Assembly (NCBI GenBank): GCA_028818775.1
Contig: JAPPNE010000052.1
Coordinates: 1-64,000, forward strand
Reading direction: 5' to 3'
Origin: Deltaproteobacteria bacterium
GTDB taxonomy: Bacteria; Desulfobacterota; Binatia; UBA9968; JAJDTQ01
Length of the DNA stretch: 64,000 nt
Positions 8,010-19,820 of the stretch are shown piece by piece; the first letter of the stretch is position 1, and each line of letters begins with the position of its first letter. Position numbers and translations under genes: made by a program. The notes beneath the pieces were generated by a model, which did not search any database, was not told the DNA's origin, and worked only from the letters and a program-made list of their open reading frames with translations.

Positions 8010-9076
8010 GAGACCTCCTGGAAGTGCGCCGCCAGGACGGGGAGAAGTCGTTCCAACCCCGGCGCCCGCCTGAGATTCCTGCCGATGCGTCTCAATGTCG
8101 GGGCGATGTATCGCTTGTAGCCGGGCTTTCCCTTTACCAGGTCGAGGTAGCGAAAACGGCCCACCACCTTGAAGTCCCGCTGCAGGGCGGAGAGCAGATA
8201 GGACTCCACGAACTCGTCGCGGCCGCGCGCAGACTCGCCCCATTCTTGCCGGCGTTCGAGATAGTAGTCGATTAGCTGCTCTTCCACTGCCGGCGTGACA
8301 ACTTGATCCGTCTCCCGGTCGTTCAGCAGCGACGCGAGATCGTACTGTGCCGGCGCCAGCAGGGCGTCCTGGAAATCGATGACCACCACGGCATCGTCGT
8401 GCACCATAAGGTTCCAGCTATGGTAGTCGCGGTGGTTGAGCACGCGTGGTTGGCTCGCGAGACGCCCGGCGATGCACTCGAAGGTTTGTTCCAGGCGGCG
8501 TCGTTCGGATGCCGGCAAGCTTCCCTTGCCGCCCGCTTCCAGGCCGTACTCGATGAAGTGATCGAACTCCCAAAGGTATAGCCGTTGGTCGAAGGCCTGC
8601 CGGAAAGCCAGGCATTGGTCGTTCCGGGCTCGGGTGCCGCCGATCTGCAGCACCAGCAACTCGTCAATGGCCTTGCGGTACCACTGGAGCACCTCCGGCT
8701 CGGGCGCCTCCCGCACCCGGTCCCACAGGCTCGTGTCCCCCAAGTCCTCCAGCAGCATCAGGCCCTGCTCCGCCGAATGGCCGTAAACCGTCGGCACCCG
8801 GACCCCGACCGCTTCGAGGAACCGGTGGACGTTCAGGAAAGGAAGCTCCTCCGGGGGCTTGTCGAACACCGCCAGTTCCTCCGACGAGATCGGCAGCCCC
8901 GAGTCGTTCCAGCTCATGACGATGACCGAGGACGGGCCGCCTGGCGCGTCGAGTCCGGCGCGGAAATAGCGGCGGGAAGACGCGTCCCCGGCCAGCGCCT
9001 CCAGGCCCGTAATTCGCGTTCCAGCGCCGAACACTTCGGCCGCCTTGGCCTCTACCCGATCCCTCAGCCCGTACAT
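8006..9076 (-). CDS. amgK: anomeric sugar kinase, AmgK-like phosphotransferase
   Basis: A 356-residue aminoglycoside-phosphotransferase-fold kinase. The N lobe has GDASSRRYFR and the catalytic loop is HRDYHSWNLM followed by the metal-binding DFQDA. The start at 9076 (MYGLRDRVEAK) is favoured, since upstream codons run into the divergent gene. In P. putida AmgK phosphorylates MurNAc or GlcNAc at C1, feeding MurU; here the two genes overlap by 4 bp and are surely co-transcribed. MupP phosphatase is not in the window. The fold is certain; the substrate is inferred from context. Confidence 0.8.
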   Translation of the reverse strand: MYGLRDRVEAKAAEVFGAGTRITGLEALAGDASSRRYFRAGLDAPGGPSSVIVMSWNDSGLPISSEELAVFDKPPEELPFLNVHRFLEAVGVRVPTVYGHSAEQGLMLLEDLGDTSLWDRVREAPEPEVLQWYRKAIDELLVLQIGGTRARNDQCLAFRQAFDQRLYLWEFDHFIEYGLEAGGKGSLPASERRRLEQTFECIAGRLASQPRVLNHRDYHSWNLMVHDDAVVVIDFQDALLAPAQYDLASLLNDRETDQVVTPAVEEQLIDYYLERRQEWGESARGRDEFVESYLLSALQRDFKVVGRFRYLDLVKGKPGYKRYIAPTLRRIGRNLRRAPGLERLLPVLAAHFQEVS

Positions 9077-9188
9077 GGGTCTTGATGTAGCCAATTGGCT
9101 TGCCCAATGCCACAAACGTCGCGGACGCCCCTTGCCGTGGCACAAGCTCGCTTCCTCCCTCCGCGGAAATGTGCTAGCCCCCTCCTTC

Positions 9189-10031
9189 ATGTCGTTCCGT
9201 GTCGGCATGGCGCAGATCAACCCCAGGTTGGGTGACTTGGGCGCCAATATGGCTCTCTACGAGGCCCGGGTGCGCGAGGCCGAGGCCGCCAGCGTGGATG
9301 TCCTCGTGTTCCCGGAGCTGAGCCTCACGGGCTACTTTCTGCGCGACATGGTCCCGGACGTGGCCGTCCGCCTGGAAAGCCCTGAGATGGAGCGGCTCCG
9401 GACGCTCAGCCGGGAAATCTCGCTGGTGGCCGGATTGGTGCTGGAGAGCCCGGACCACCGCTACTTCAACGCCGCGGTCTACCTGGAGGACGGCGAGGTC
9501 CGCCACGTCCACCGGAAGGTGTACCTGCCTACCTACGGCATGTTCGACGAGCAGCGCTACTTCGCCCGGGGCGACCGGGTGCGCGCCTTCGACACCCGCC
9601 ACGGACGGCTTGCGCTGCTCATCTGCGAGGATCTCTGGCATCCGTCCACGGTCTACCTGGCGGCGCTGGACGGGGCCTTGTCCATCATCTGTCCGTCTTC
9701 GAGCCCCCTGCGCGGTGTCACCGACGGAGCGGACCAGGACGACAACGCGCGCTATTGGGAGCTGATCACCCGGAGCTACGCCGAGACCTACGGCCTCTTC
9801 GTAGTGCATGCCAATCGCGTGGGCTTCGAGGACGGCGTGGGCTTCTGGGGCGGGTCCGGCATCCTCGACCCCTTCGGCCAAACGGTGTGCAAGGCCGGCT
9901 ACTACGACGAGGCGTTCGTAACCGGGGAAGTGTCCCACGAGGCGGTGCGCCGCAAACGCACGCGCGCGCCCCTCATGCGCGACGAGGACGTGGACCTCAC
10001 CATCCGTGAGCTGGAGCGTATTCGCCGTTAG
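9189..10031 (+). CDS. nitrilase-family amidohydrolase, glutaminase component of NAD synthetase
   Basis: A 280-residue carbon-nitrogen hydrolase with the catalytic triad visible: E43 ([10 protein letters not shown]), K110 ([18 protein letters not shown]) and C146 ([10 protein letters not shown]). The start [16 protein letters not shown] at 9189 matches the usual beginning of the glutaminase half of bacterial NadE. It is followed after 8 bp by a stand-alone synthetase-domain NadE, so the two probably form a two-subunit glutamine-dependent NAD synthetase, with this subunit releasing ammonia from glutamine. Such proteins are normally one fused chain of about 540-680 residues. Confidence 0.85.
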   Translation: MSFRVGMAQINPRLGDLGANMALYEARVREAEAASVDVLVFPELSLTGYFLRDMVPDVAVRLESPEMERLRTLSREISLVAGLVLESPDHRYFNAAVYLEDGEVRHVHRKVYLPTYGMFDEQRYFARGDRVRAFDTRHGRLALLICEDLWHPSTVYLAALDGALSIICPSSSPLRGVTDGADQDDNARYWELITRSYAETYGLFVVHANRVGFEDGVGFWGGSGILDPFGQTVCKAGYYDEAFVTGEVSHEAVRRKRTRAPLMRDEDVDLTIRELERIRR

Positions 10032-10039
10032 AGCAGCCC

Positions 10040-10855
10040 ATGATTCCCACCAACGTCTCCCTCATGCGCCGCATCCTGGTGGCGTTCATCAAGAACGAGG
10101 TGTGCAAGGTCGGTCTCGAACGGGTGGTGGTGGGCCTTTCCGGCGGGGTGGACTCGAGCCTGAGCGCCATGCTGGCGGCGGAGGCCCTGGGTCCCGGCCA
10201 GGTGCTGGGCATCATGATGCCCTACCGGACCTCCAGCGCCGAGAGCCTGGAGCACGCGCGCCTGGTGGTGGAGGCGAGCGGCATCCGCTCCGAGACGGTG
10301 GAGATCACGCCGCAGATCGACGCCTACTTCGCCGCCTTCCCCGGCGCCGACCCCAAGCGCCGGGGCAACAAGATGGCGCGCGAGCGCATGACCATCCTCT
10401 ACGACCATTCCGCGCGCTGGGACGCGCTGGTGGCCGGCACGAGCAACAAGACCGAGCTGCTGCTGGGCTACGGTACCCTGCACGGGGACATGGCGTCGGC
10501 GCTGAACCCCTTGGGGGACCTCTACAAGACCCAGGTGTGGGCGCTGAGCGAGGCCGTGGGCGTCCCCGACGTCATCATCACAAAGCAGCCCTCCGCCGAC
10601 CTGTGGACCGGGCAGACCGACGAGGCCGAGCTGGGCTTCAGCTACCGCGAGGTGGACGAGCTGCTCTATCTCATGGTGGACCAGCGCTACGGCCGCGCGG
10701 AGCTGATCGACGCCGGGTTCACTCCGGAGTTCATCGACGACATCGCCCGCCGCATCCAGTTCTCGCAGTTCAAGCGCCGCCTCCCGGTCATCGCCAAGGT
10801 CTCCCACCGCACCATCGACCGCGACTTCCGCTACTCGCGCGACTGGGGCAAGTAA
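10040..10855 (+). CDS. nadE: NAD+ synthetase
   Basis: A 271-residue cytoplasmic enzyme making NAD+ from nicotinic acid adenine dinucleotide, ATP and ammonia. The PP-loop SGGVDSS lies at residues 34-40, and [13 protein letters not shown] with [19 protein letters not shown] form the conserved binding segments. Length is that of the ammonia-type single-domain enzyme. The glutaminase-like gene directly upstream suggests ammonia is delivered by a partner subunit. Last gene of a two-gene operon ending at a terminator near 10993. Confidence 0.92.
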   Translation: MIPTNVSLMRRILVAFIKNEVCKVGLERVVVGLSGGVDSSLSAMLAAEALGPGQVLGIMMPYRTSSAESLEHARLVVEASGIRSETVEITPQIDAYFAAFPGADPKRRGNKMARERMTILYDHSARWDALVAGTSNKTELLLGYGTLHGDMASALNPLGDLYKTQVWALSEAVGVPDVIITKQPSADLWTGQTDEAELGFSYREVDELLYLMVDQRYGRAELIDAGFTPEFIDDIARRIQFSQFKRRLPVIAKVSHRTIDRDFRYSRDWGK

Positions 10856-10888
10856 CTCCGCGCCGTCCCGCGCCGGGGCGTACGAATC

Positions 10889-10930
10889 GTCATTCCCGCG
10901 GAAGCGGGATCCAGGGGTGGTGGTGGGGCG
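10889..10930. repeat. REP-like dispersed repeat, copy A
   Basis: Starts GTCATTCCCGCGGAAGCGGG and continues through ATCCAGGGG to a GTGGTGG-rich end. The first part is a small hairpin (CCCGC/GCGGG). A longer relative with the same two ends lies at 38594-38657. It resembles the very common GTCATTCCCGCG...GGGAATCCAG extragenic palindromes of proteobacterial genomes. Confidence 0.7.
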
Positions 10931-10992
10931 AAGATTGACATCGCGCCCGAAATCTGGAGAAATACCACGACACGAAACGAAGCGGTGTTGGC

Positions 10993-11024
10993 GGCCACCA
11001 TGGCGTCGGCGTGGTGGCCTTTTG
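10993..11024 (+). terminator. putative terminator after nadE
   Basis: GGCCACCA (10993-11000) pairs with TGGTGGCC (11012-11019) and is followed by TTTTGTCGTTTT. It lies between nadE and ilvE. Confidence 0.6.
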
Positions 11025-11076
11025 TCGTTTTAATGCGCGGGCGTAATGGGAACGCGGACCGCGCCGGAGAGTGTCG

Positions 11077-11994
11077 ATGGCCGTGAGGAGCGAGAAGATC
11101 TGGGTGGACGGCGAGTTGGTGAATTGGGATGACGCCAAGGTCCACGTCATGAGCCACGCGCTCCACTACGGTACGGCGTACTTCGAGGGGATTCGCTGCT
11201 ACGCCCTGGACGAGGAACGTTCGGCGGTCTTCCGCTTGGCCGAGCACCTGCGGCGCTTCCGGGATTCCGGGCACATCCTCGGCACGCCGCTGCCCTACGG
11301 CATCGACGAGATGACCGAGGCGGTGCTGGAGGTGATCCGGGTGAACCGGCTGAAGGAGTGCTACATCCGGCCGCTGGCGTTCGTGGGCGACGGCGAGATG
11401 GGACTCTATGCGCTCAACAATCCCGTGAGGGTGATCGTGGCGGCATGGGCATGGGGGGCGTACCTGGGCGACGAGGGGCTCAAGCGAGGTATCCGCGCCA
11501 AGGTCTCCTCGTATACGCGGCATCACGTCAACGTCATGATGACCAACAGCAAGATCTCCGGCAACTACGTCAACTCGGTGCTGGCCAAGCACGAGGTGAA
11601 GGCAGCGGGGTACGACGAAGCCATCATGCTCGACCCCGAGGGGTGCGTCTCCGAGGCGAGCGGGGAGAACCTTTTCATCGTGCAGGACGGGCAGCTCAGG
11701 ACCGCGCCCGTGACCTCCATTCTTCCGGGCATCAACCGGGCCAGCGTCATCGAGCTGGCACGCGCCAAGGGGTACCAGGTGAACGAGGAGCGTTTCTCCC
11801 GCGATGCCCTCTACATCGCCGACGAGGCGTTCCTCACGGGCACGGCGGCGGAGGTCACGCCGATACGGGAGGTGGACGACCGCATCATCGGCGAGGGCAA
11901 GCCGGGCCCCGTGACCCTGGACCTGCAGCAGTCTTTCTTCGACGTCATTCGGGGGCGGACCGAGGGGTACCGCCACTGGCTGACGCCCGTGTGA
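11077..11994 (+). CDS. ilvE: branched-chain amino acid aminotransferase
   Basis: A 305-residue PLP-dependent class IV aminotransferase, catalysing the last step of Val/Ile/Leu synthesis. Recognised from KIWVDGELVNWDDAKVHVMSH, HYGTAYFEGIR, NSKISGNYVNSVLA (catalytic lysine) and EASGENLF. The ATG at 11077 is preferred over the GTG at 11071 because GGAGA sits 6 bp before it. It stands alone between the nadE terminator and the convergent lipoate ligase gene. Confidence 0.92.
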   Translation: MAVRSEKIWVDGELVNWDDAKVHVMSHALHYGTAYFEGIRCYALDEERSAVFRLAEHLRRFRDSGHILGTPLPYGIDEMTEAVLEVIRVNRLKECYIRPLAFVGDGEMGLYALNNPVRVIVAAWAWGAYLGDEGLKRGIRAKVSSYTRHHVNVMMTNSKISGNYVNSVLAKHEVKAAGYDEAIMLDPEGCVSEASGENLFIVQDGQLRTAPVTSILPGINRASVIELARAKGYQVNEERFSRDALYIADEAFLTGTAAEVTPIREVDDRIIGEGKPGPVTLDLQQSFFDVIRGRTEGYRHWLTPV

Positions 11995-12013
11995 CCGGCG
12001 GTTCGGCACTCCA

Positions 12014-12730
12014 TCAACAGCGCTCGTTCCAGCTTCGTGCGGAATACTTGCGAGCCACGAGCGAGGCGATGGCCTCGGCGGAAACGCCGCCGCCATCCGT
12101 GGCGCCCCAGGAGCGTCGCAGCAGGTCCTTGACGTCCGCTGCCGGCAGGCTCAGGTTGGCCAGGAACGCGCCGTGGGCGCGGCGGCCGCGGTAGGCCGGC
12201 GCCTTGGGCGGATACGGCAGCAACTCTTCCACCAAGGGGATCGGGAAATCCAGCAGGAAGGTGCCGTGAAACAGCAGGCAGCGGCGCCGGCGCCGTTGGG
12301 CGTTGCCCGAGAACTTCCGCTGCCCCACCGCCAGGTCGGTGGTTCCCTGCCGCCGGATCGGCAGGCCGGTGGCTCCGGCCAGCGCGCGCCGGTGGCGTTC
12401 CATGACGAACGCGTTGGTGGAATCGATGCGTTCCAGCAGGGCGTTTCCCGCGATGCGCAGCACCAGGGTGTAGCTCAGGCAGCCCGGCCCCTGTACCACG
12501 GTGCCGCCGCCGGTGCAGCGCCGCAGGACGGGGATGCCGCGGGCCTCGCAAGCCGCCAGGTGGACTTCCCGCTCGCGCCGGCTGGCCATGCCCAGGACCA
12601 CGAAGGGCCGGGGAGACTCCCAGAACCGGAGCACCTCCCGATCCGCGCCGGCCTCGCATTCGTCGAGCAGCGCCTCGTCGCACGCCAGGTTCGCTTCGGG
12701 GGTGGGAAGCGTCAGATCGATGCATTGCAT
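12014..12730 (-). CDS. lipoate-protein ligase A family protein
   Basis: About 238 residues of the biotin/lipoate ligase fold, with RRCTGGGTVVQGPGCLSYTL (lipoate loop) and QRKFSGNAQRRRRRCLLFHGTFLL, whose lysine fits the LplA signature. The C-terminal accessory domain of E. coli LplA is missing, so it is the short catalytic form. The ATG at 12730 is preferred; a GTG at 12745 is possible. It is divergent from aceE, whose E2 partner needs lipoylation, which supports a scavenging ligase or lipoyl-transfer role. An octanoyltransferase (LipM-like) activity cannot be excluded. Confidence 0.78.
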   Translation of the reverse strand: MQCIDLTLPTPEANLACDEALLDECEAGADREVLRFWESPRPFVVLGMASRREREVHLAACEARGIPVLRRCTGGGTVVQGPGCLSYTLVLRIAGNALLERIDSTNAFVMERHRRALAGATGLPIRRQGTTDLAVGQRKFSGNAQRRRRRCLLFHGTFLLDFPIPLVEELLPYPPKAPAYRGRRAHGAFLANLSLPAADVKDLLRRSWGATDGGGVSAEAIASLVARKYSARSWNERC

Positions 12731-12736
12731 AAGGAC

Positions 12737-12766
12737 TTGACACACGTGGGCGGGGCTGAATATGTT
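12737..12766 (+). promoter_or_regulatory. candidate promoter for aceE-aceF-lpd
   Basis: TTGACA (12737-12742), an 18-bp spacer and TATGTT (12761-12766) lie upstream of aceE. Two CACGTG palindromes at 12743-12748 and 12775-12780 flank the -10. A perfect TATAAT at 12801-12806 is only 13 bp from the aceE ATG and lacks a well-spaced -35. Confidence 0.4.
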
Positions 12767-12819
12767 GCCTCCCTCACGTGTTGCATCCGCGGTTGTCTCT
12801 TATAATATCTCTGAAGATC

Positions 12820-15555
<2,736 letters not shown>

Positions 15556-15560
15556 ATCTC

Positions 15561-16859
15561 ATGGACGTAACGCTTCCCAAACTGGCTGAAGGGGCCGATT
15601 CCGGCACCGTGGTCAACGTCTTCGTCGTCGAAGGCGAGCAGGTTCAACTGGACCAGACCCTGCTGGAGCTCGAGAACGAAAAGGCGGTGGCGCCCATTCC
15701 GTCCACGGTTGCGGGCACGGTCGTCCGGGTCCATGTCCTGGTGGGCCAGGTCGTTTCGGTGGGTCAGGTGTTGGTGACCATCGAGGAGGGACCGGCGGCA
15801 ACCCCGCACGCGCCGCGAGCGGCGGCGCCGGCCGCGGAAGTGCCCGCCTCCGCGGAAGAGCCGGCCCCGGCGCCCGCCGTAGATGGAAAAGCTCCGGCCG
15901 CGGCCGCGCCGGAGGCACACGTGCACGTTTCCAGCAGCGGCGCGCCGCCGCCGGCCTCGCCCACGATACGCAAGATCGCGCGGGAGTTGGGCATCGATCT
16001 CACACGCGTGAAGGGCAGCCAGCGCGGCGGGCGCATCGTCATGGCCGACGTGCGCGCCTACATCCAGGGGCTTCAGGAAATGGCCCTCAAGCCTGCCGCT
16101 CCGGCCGCCGCCCCCGAGGCCGACGTCCCGCGGACCCTGGACCTCAGCATGTGGGGGCCGAGCAAGCGCGAGCGCATGTCGCCGCTGCGGCGCACCATCG
16201 CGCAGCGCATGACCGAGTCCTGGACCACGGTGCCGCACGTCACCCAGTTCGACGACGCGGACATCACCGACCTCATGGCGCTGCGGAAACGGCACGCGCG
16301 CGCCTACGAGAAGGCGGGCGCCCGTTTGACGCTGACCTCCTTCGCCATCAAGGCGGCGGTGTCCGCGCTGGCGAAGTACCCCGCCTTCAAGACCAGCATC
16401 GACTACCAGGCGCTGGAGATCGTCACACGGGACTACGTCCACATCGGCGTGGCGGTGGACACCGAGGCCGGCCTCATCGCGCCGGTGATCCGCGACGTGG
16501 ACAAGAAGGACCTGCTGGAGCTGTCCAGGGAGCTCGACGAGCTGGCGGAGCGGACCCGGCAGCGCAAGTTGTCGGCGGACGAGATGCAGGGCGCCACCTT
16601 CACCATTTCGAATCTCGGAAGCATCGGCGGCGCCCACTTCACGCCCATCGTCAACAGCCCGCAGGTGGCGGTGCTGGGAATGGGACGGGGCGTGCTCCGT
16701 CCGGTGGTCCGGGAGAAGAAGGTGACGCCGCGGCTGGTGCTGCCGCTGGCGCTCTCCTACGATCACCGGGTCATCGACGGCGCCGACGGCGCGCGCTTCC
16801 TGCGCGAGATCGTGCGCTGCCTGGAAGAATACGCCGAAAACGACATCAAGCCCGACTAG
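15561..16859 (+). CDS. aceF: dihydrolipoamide acetyltransferase (E2 of pyruvate dehydrogenase)
   Basis: A 432-residue core subunit transferring acetyl groups to CoA. Domain order: one lipoyl domain (1-77) with lipoylated K41 in LENEKAVAP; an Ala/Pro-rich linker; the peripheral subunit-binding domain (about 133-170, PTIRKIARELGIDL...GGRIVMADV); a second Ala/Pro linker; and the catalytic domain, with HRVIDGADG near residue 402. E. coli AceF has three lipoyl domains, so this is a compact form. It lies between aceE and lpd in the same operon. Confidence 0.94.
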   Translation: MDVTLPKLAEGADSGTVVNVFVVEGEQVQLDQTLLELENEKAVAPIPSTVAGTVVRVHVLVGQVVSVGQVLVTIEEGPAATPHAPRAAAPAAEVPASAEEPAPAPAVDGKAPAAAAPEAHVHVSSSGAPPPASPTIRKIARELGIDLTRVKGSQRGGRIVMADVRAYIQGLQEMALKPAAPAAAPEADVPRTLDLSMWGPSKRERMSPLRRTIAQRMTESWTTVPHVTQFDDADITDLMALRKRHARAYEKAGARLTLTSFAIKAAVSALAKYPAFKTSIDYQALEIVTRDYVHIGVAVDTEAGLIAPVIRDVDKKDLLELSRELDELAERTRQRKLSADEMQGATFTISNLGSIGGAHFTPIVNSPQVAVLGMGRGVLRPVVREKKVTPRLVLPLALSYDHRVIDGADGARFLREIVRCLEEYAENDIKPD

Positions 16860-16866
16860 GAGATCC

Positions 16867-18315
16867 GTGGAACCCATCCAAACGGAAATCGTCGTCGTGG
16901 GCGCCGGCCCGGGAGGCTATGCCGCGGCATTCTATGCGGCGGACCTGGGCAAGAAGGTGCTCCTGGTGGAGCGGGACGAGCGCCTGGGCGGCGTGTGCCT
17001 CAATCGCGGCTGCATCCCCTCCAAGGCGCTGTTGCACGCCACGCACGTCATCGACGAGGCGGAACTGTCGGCGGAGCGGGGCGTGGCCTTCGGCAAGCCC
17101 AAGGTCAAGCTCGACAAGCTGCGCGAGTGGAAGGAATCCATCATCGACAAGCTGGCTCACGGGCTGGAGGGCTTGTGCGCCCGCCGCGGGGTCCAGCGCA
17201 TCCACGGCCGCGGCCACTTCGAGGACTCCCGCACCCTGCGGGTGGAGACCGCCGAAGGACAGCAGTTCATCAACTATGACAAGGCCATCATCGCGGTGGG
17301 CTCGAAGCCGGCCATGCCGGCGGCCTTCGACCTGGGAAACCGCCGGATCATGACCTCCACCGAGGCGCTGGAGCTGGAGGACGTGCCGGGCCGGCTGCTG
17401 GTGGTGGGCGGCGGCTACATCGGCATGGAGCTGGGCATGGTGTATGCTCGGCTGGGTAGCGAGATCGTCATGGTGGAGGCGTTGGACCAGCTCCTGTCCG
17501 GCGTGGACCCCGACCTGGTACGGCCCGTTGCCAAGGTGGCCGGGGCGGCGTTCAAGGACGTCCGGCTCAAGACCAAGGTGCTGCGCATGGCCACAAGCGG
17601 CAGGAAGATCAAGGTGGCCGTGGAGGTCAACGGCAACACCCGCGAGGAGACCTACGACCGGGTGCTCGTCAGCGTCGGCCGCACGCCGAGCTACGAGGAC
17701 CTAGGCCTCGAGAACACCGGGGTGAGGATCGGCGCCAACGGCTTCATCGAGTGCAACGGTGAGCAGCAGACCGGCGACCCGGCCATCTACGCCATCGGCG
17801 ACGCCAACGGCGGCGCGTTGCTGGCGCACCGCGCCACCAAGGAGGCGCGGGTGGCGGTGGAGGTCATCACCGGCGAGTCGAGCACCATCGCGGACGTGGT
17901 CATCCCGGCGGTGGTCTTCACCGAGCCCGAGGTGGCCTGGTGCGGCCTGACCGAACAGGAGGCCAAGGCCGGGGACGTCGCCGTAGAGGTCGTCAAGTTC
18001 CCCTGGGGCGCTTCCGGGCGGGCGCTTACCCTGGACCGTCCCGAGGGCCTCACCAAGCTGGTGCTCGAACCCGGGACGGAGCGCATCCTCGGCGTGGGCA
18101 TCACCGGCGCGGGCGCCGGTGAGCTGATCGGCGAAGGCGTGCTCGCCGTCGAGATGGGCGCCACCGCCAGGGACCTGGCGGAGTCCGTGCATCCCCATCC
18201 CACGCTTTCCGAGACCCTGATGGAATGCGCCGAAGCGTTCTACGGCACCGCCACCCACACCGCCCCGCGCAAGCGTCCCCGAACCGCCGGGACAGCCGCC
18301 CGGCAGGCCTCCTGA
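16867..18315 (+). CDS. lpd: dihydrolipoamide dehydrogenase (E3)
   Basis: A 482-residue FAD/NAD flavoprotein that reoxidises dihydrolipoamide. The FAD-binding VVVGAGPGGYAAA, the redox disulfide C44/C49 in GGVCLNRGCIPSK, the NAD-binding GGGYIGMELG and the catalytic HPHPTLSE near residue 442 are all present. GTG start with AGGAGA 3-4 bp upstream. The last 25 residues are Arg/Pro/Ala-rich and unusual for the family. Third gene of the pyruvate dehydrogenase operon. Confidence 0.95.
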   Translation: MEPIQTEIVVVGAGPGGYAAAFYAADLGKKVLLVERDERLGGVCLNRGCIPSKALLHATHVIDEAELSAERGVAFGKPKVKLDKLREWKESIIDKLAHGLEGLCARRGVQRIHGRGHFEDSRTLRVETAEGQQFINYDKAIIAVGSKPAMPAAFDLGNRRIMTSTEALELEDVPGRLLVVGGGYIGMELGMVYARLGSEIVMVEALDQLLSGVDPDLVRPVAKVAGAAFKDVRLKTKVLRMATSGRKIKVAVEVNGNTREETYDRVLVSVGRTPSYEDLGLENTGVRIGANGFIECNGEQQTGDPAIYAIGDANGGALLAHRATKEARVAVEVITGESSTIADVVIPAVVFTEPEVAWCGLTEQEAKAGDVAVEVVKFPWGASGRALTLDRPEGLTKLVLEPGTERILGVGITGAGAGELIGEGVLAVEMGATARDLAESVHPHPTLSETLMECAEAFYGTATHTAPRKRPRTAGTAARQAS

Positions 18316-18399
18316 GCGCCTCGCGCTTGACTTGAAAAAGGCGATTTGTTACCGAAAATCTCAGAGCCCGCTGGGGCCGGCATTCCCAGGAGGAAGTGA

Positions 18400-18663
18400 A
18401 TGACCTACGTGATTGCAGAGCCTTGTGTCGACGTGAAGGACACGGCTTGCGTCGATGTCTGTCCCGTCGATTGCATCCACCCGACCAAGAACGACCCCGA
18501 GACATTCGAGAAAGAGAACATGCTCTACATCGATCCGGAGGAGTGCATCGACTGCGGCGCGTGCGAGCCGGTCTGCCCGGTGGAGGCGATCTTCGAGGAG
18601 GCGGCGCTCCCGGAAAAGTGGGAGGAGTACACCCAGATCAACGCCGACTGGTTCCAGAAGTAG
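18400..18663 (+). CDS. fdxA: seven-iron-type ferredoxin
   Basis: An 87-residue electron carrier. The cysteine pattern C9, C17, C21, C25 and C49, C52, C55, C59 matches the [3Fe-4S][4Fe-4S] ferredoxins of Azotobacter FdI type, where C9, C17 and C59 would hold the 3Fe cluster. The acidic sequence ends [19 protein letters not shown], typical of FdxA. A ribosome site AGGAGGAAG precedes the ATG. Its last 26 bp overlap the convergent lipB. Partner enzymes are not evident here. Confidence 0.9.
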   Translation: MTYVIAEPCVDVKDTACVDVCPVDCIHPTKNDPETFEKENMLYIDPEECIDCGACEPVCPVEAIFEEAALPEKWEEYTQINADWFQK

Positions 18664-19378
18664 CCGCGGCATCCGTTCCCGGCGCGTTGCGCGGGCCGGT
18701 ATCATCGTCCGGCCCGTCCGAATCCCCGTCCCGTATCCCGTCCCGCACCACCTCGTCGTACCCGAAGTTCCGGCAGAAGCTCCGCACCAGCAGGGCCTTG
18801 ACTTCATCCATGGAAACGGCCCGGCGCGCCTCCCGCTCAATGGAGGTCACCTCGGCCCAGTCCAGGCCGCAAGGGACGATTCTGCGGAAGTAGTCCAGGT
18901 CCGGCGCCACATTGAGGGCGGCGCCGTGATACGTGACCCCCCGTTTGACGGCGATGCCGATGGCGCAGATCTTGCGCGTGTCGATCCACACGCCGGTCCA
19001 CGGCGGCCGGCGCCCCGCGTCCAGGCCGAAGGACGCCAGGACCTCGATGATGGCCTGTTCGAGTGCGTTCAGGTAAAGGTGGACGGCCCGGCGCTGCCTG
19101 GATTCGAGATCGATAATGGGATAGACGACGAGCTGTCCCGGCCCGTGGTAGGTGACGTCGCCGCCGCGGCTGGTGGCGAGCACGGGAACCTCGCCGGCAT
19201 CGAGGACGTGCGCGCGCGCGTCGCGCCGCCCGGTGGTGAAGACGTGCGGATGCTCGACCAGGATGAGGCAGTCGTCCGCGGCCGCGCGGATCCTGCGCTC
19301 GAGGATACGGTGTTGAACCGCCAGCGCCGCCTCGTATTCGAGGCGCCGCAGGTCGACGACGTGAAGCGATTTGGACAT
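18638..19378 (-). CDS. lipB: lipoyl(octanoyl) transferase
   Basis: A 246-residue enzyme moving octanoate from acyl-carrier protein to lipoyl domains, the first step of lipoate synthesis. [18 protein letters not shown], the catalytic lysine segment RKICAIGI and the catalytic cysteine in [13 protein letters not shown] are present. The start [15 protein letters not shown] at 19378 gives the family's normal N terminus. The Asp/Gly-rich tail is encoded partly over the ferredoxin 3' end. Nearness to the pyruvate dehydrogenase genes suits its role; lipA is not in the window. Confidence 0.92.
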   Translation of the reverse strand: MSKSLHVVDLRRLEYEAALAVQHRILERRIRAAADDCLILVEHPHVFTTGRRDARAHVLDAGEVPVLATSRGGDVTYHGPGQLVVYPIIDLESRQRRAVHLYLNALEQAIIEVLASFGLDAGRRPPWTGVWIDTRKICAIGIAVKRGVTYHGAALNVAPDLDYFRRIVPCGLDWAEVTSIEREARRAVSMDEVKALLVRSFCRNFGYDEVVRDGIRDGDSDGPDDDTGPRNAPGTDAAATSGTSRR

Positions 19379-19587
19379 TTTCCGAGGGCGGGCGAGGCCG
19401 CGCGTTCCCGGCTTGCGCCGCTCCCTCCACCCATAGCACATCGGCCCGGGAATCAAACCCGCACCGCGGGAGCGTTTGCGCGCCACCGTGGCGCGGCGCG
19501 TTGTTGACTCACCGGCGGCGCCGCATTATGAATCGACACTATCCCTGCTCCCAGGCAGGCAGGCTCAGGCAGAACGGAGCGGATGCA

Positions 19588-19791
19588 GTGACGGGAACCA
19601 TCAAGAAGATCCTCAGGGACAAGGGATTCGGCTTCATCGAGCCGGACGACGGCGGCGACGATGTCTTCTTTCATCGCGGCAGCGGCGCTCCACGAGTCCA
19701 GTTCGAGGATTTCGGCGAGGGCGACAGCGTGCAGTTCCAGACACGGGCGGGCGACAAGGGGCCGGTCGCCTTCGGCTTGAAGCTCCGCTGA
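19588..19791 (+). CDS. cold-shock domain protein
   Basis: A 67-residue single-domain RNA/ssDNA-binding protein of the CspA family, with RNP1-like KGFGFIEP and RNP2-like DVFFH. The GTG start is chosen from GGAG 8 bp upstream and from alignment with TGTIKKIL; an in-frame ATG at 19528 would add 20 residues with no family match. It lies 29 bp before the polyprenyl synthase gene. Confidence 0.85.
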   Translation: MTGTIKKILRDKGFGFIEPDDGGDDVFFHRGSGAPRVQFEDFGEGDSVQFQTRAGDKGPVAFGLKLR

Positions 19792-19820
19792 GTCCTTGTT
19801 TCCGTATCCCCGACTCCATC

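Noticed and set aside
9077-9188. Short coding gene between amgK and the NAD glutaminase gene
   Set aside because: The interval is 112 bp, holds only N-terminal extensions without family support, and is better read as a divergent promoter region.
18327-18355. Promoter TTGACT-17-TACCGA before the ferredoxin gene
   Set aside because: The -35 is acceptable but the -10 matches too poorly to list as a feature.
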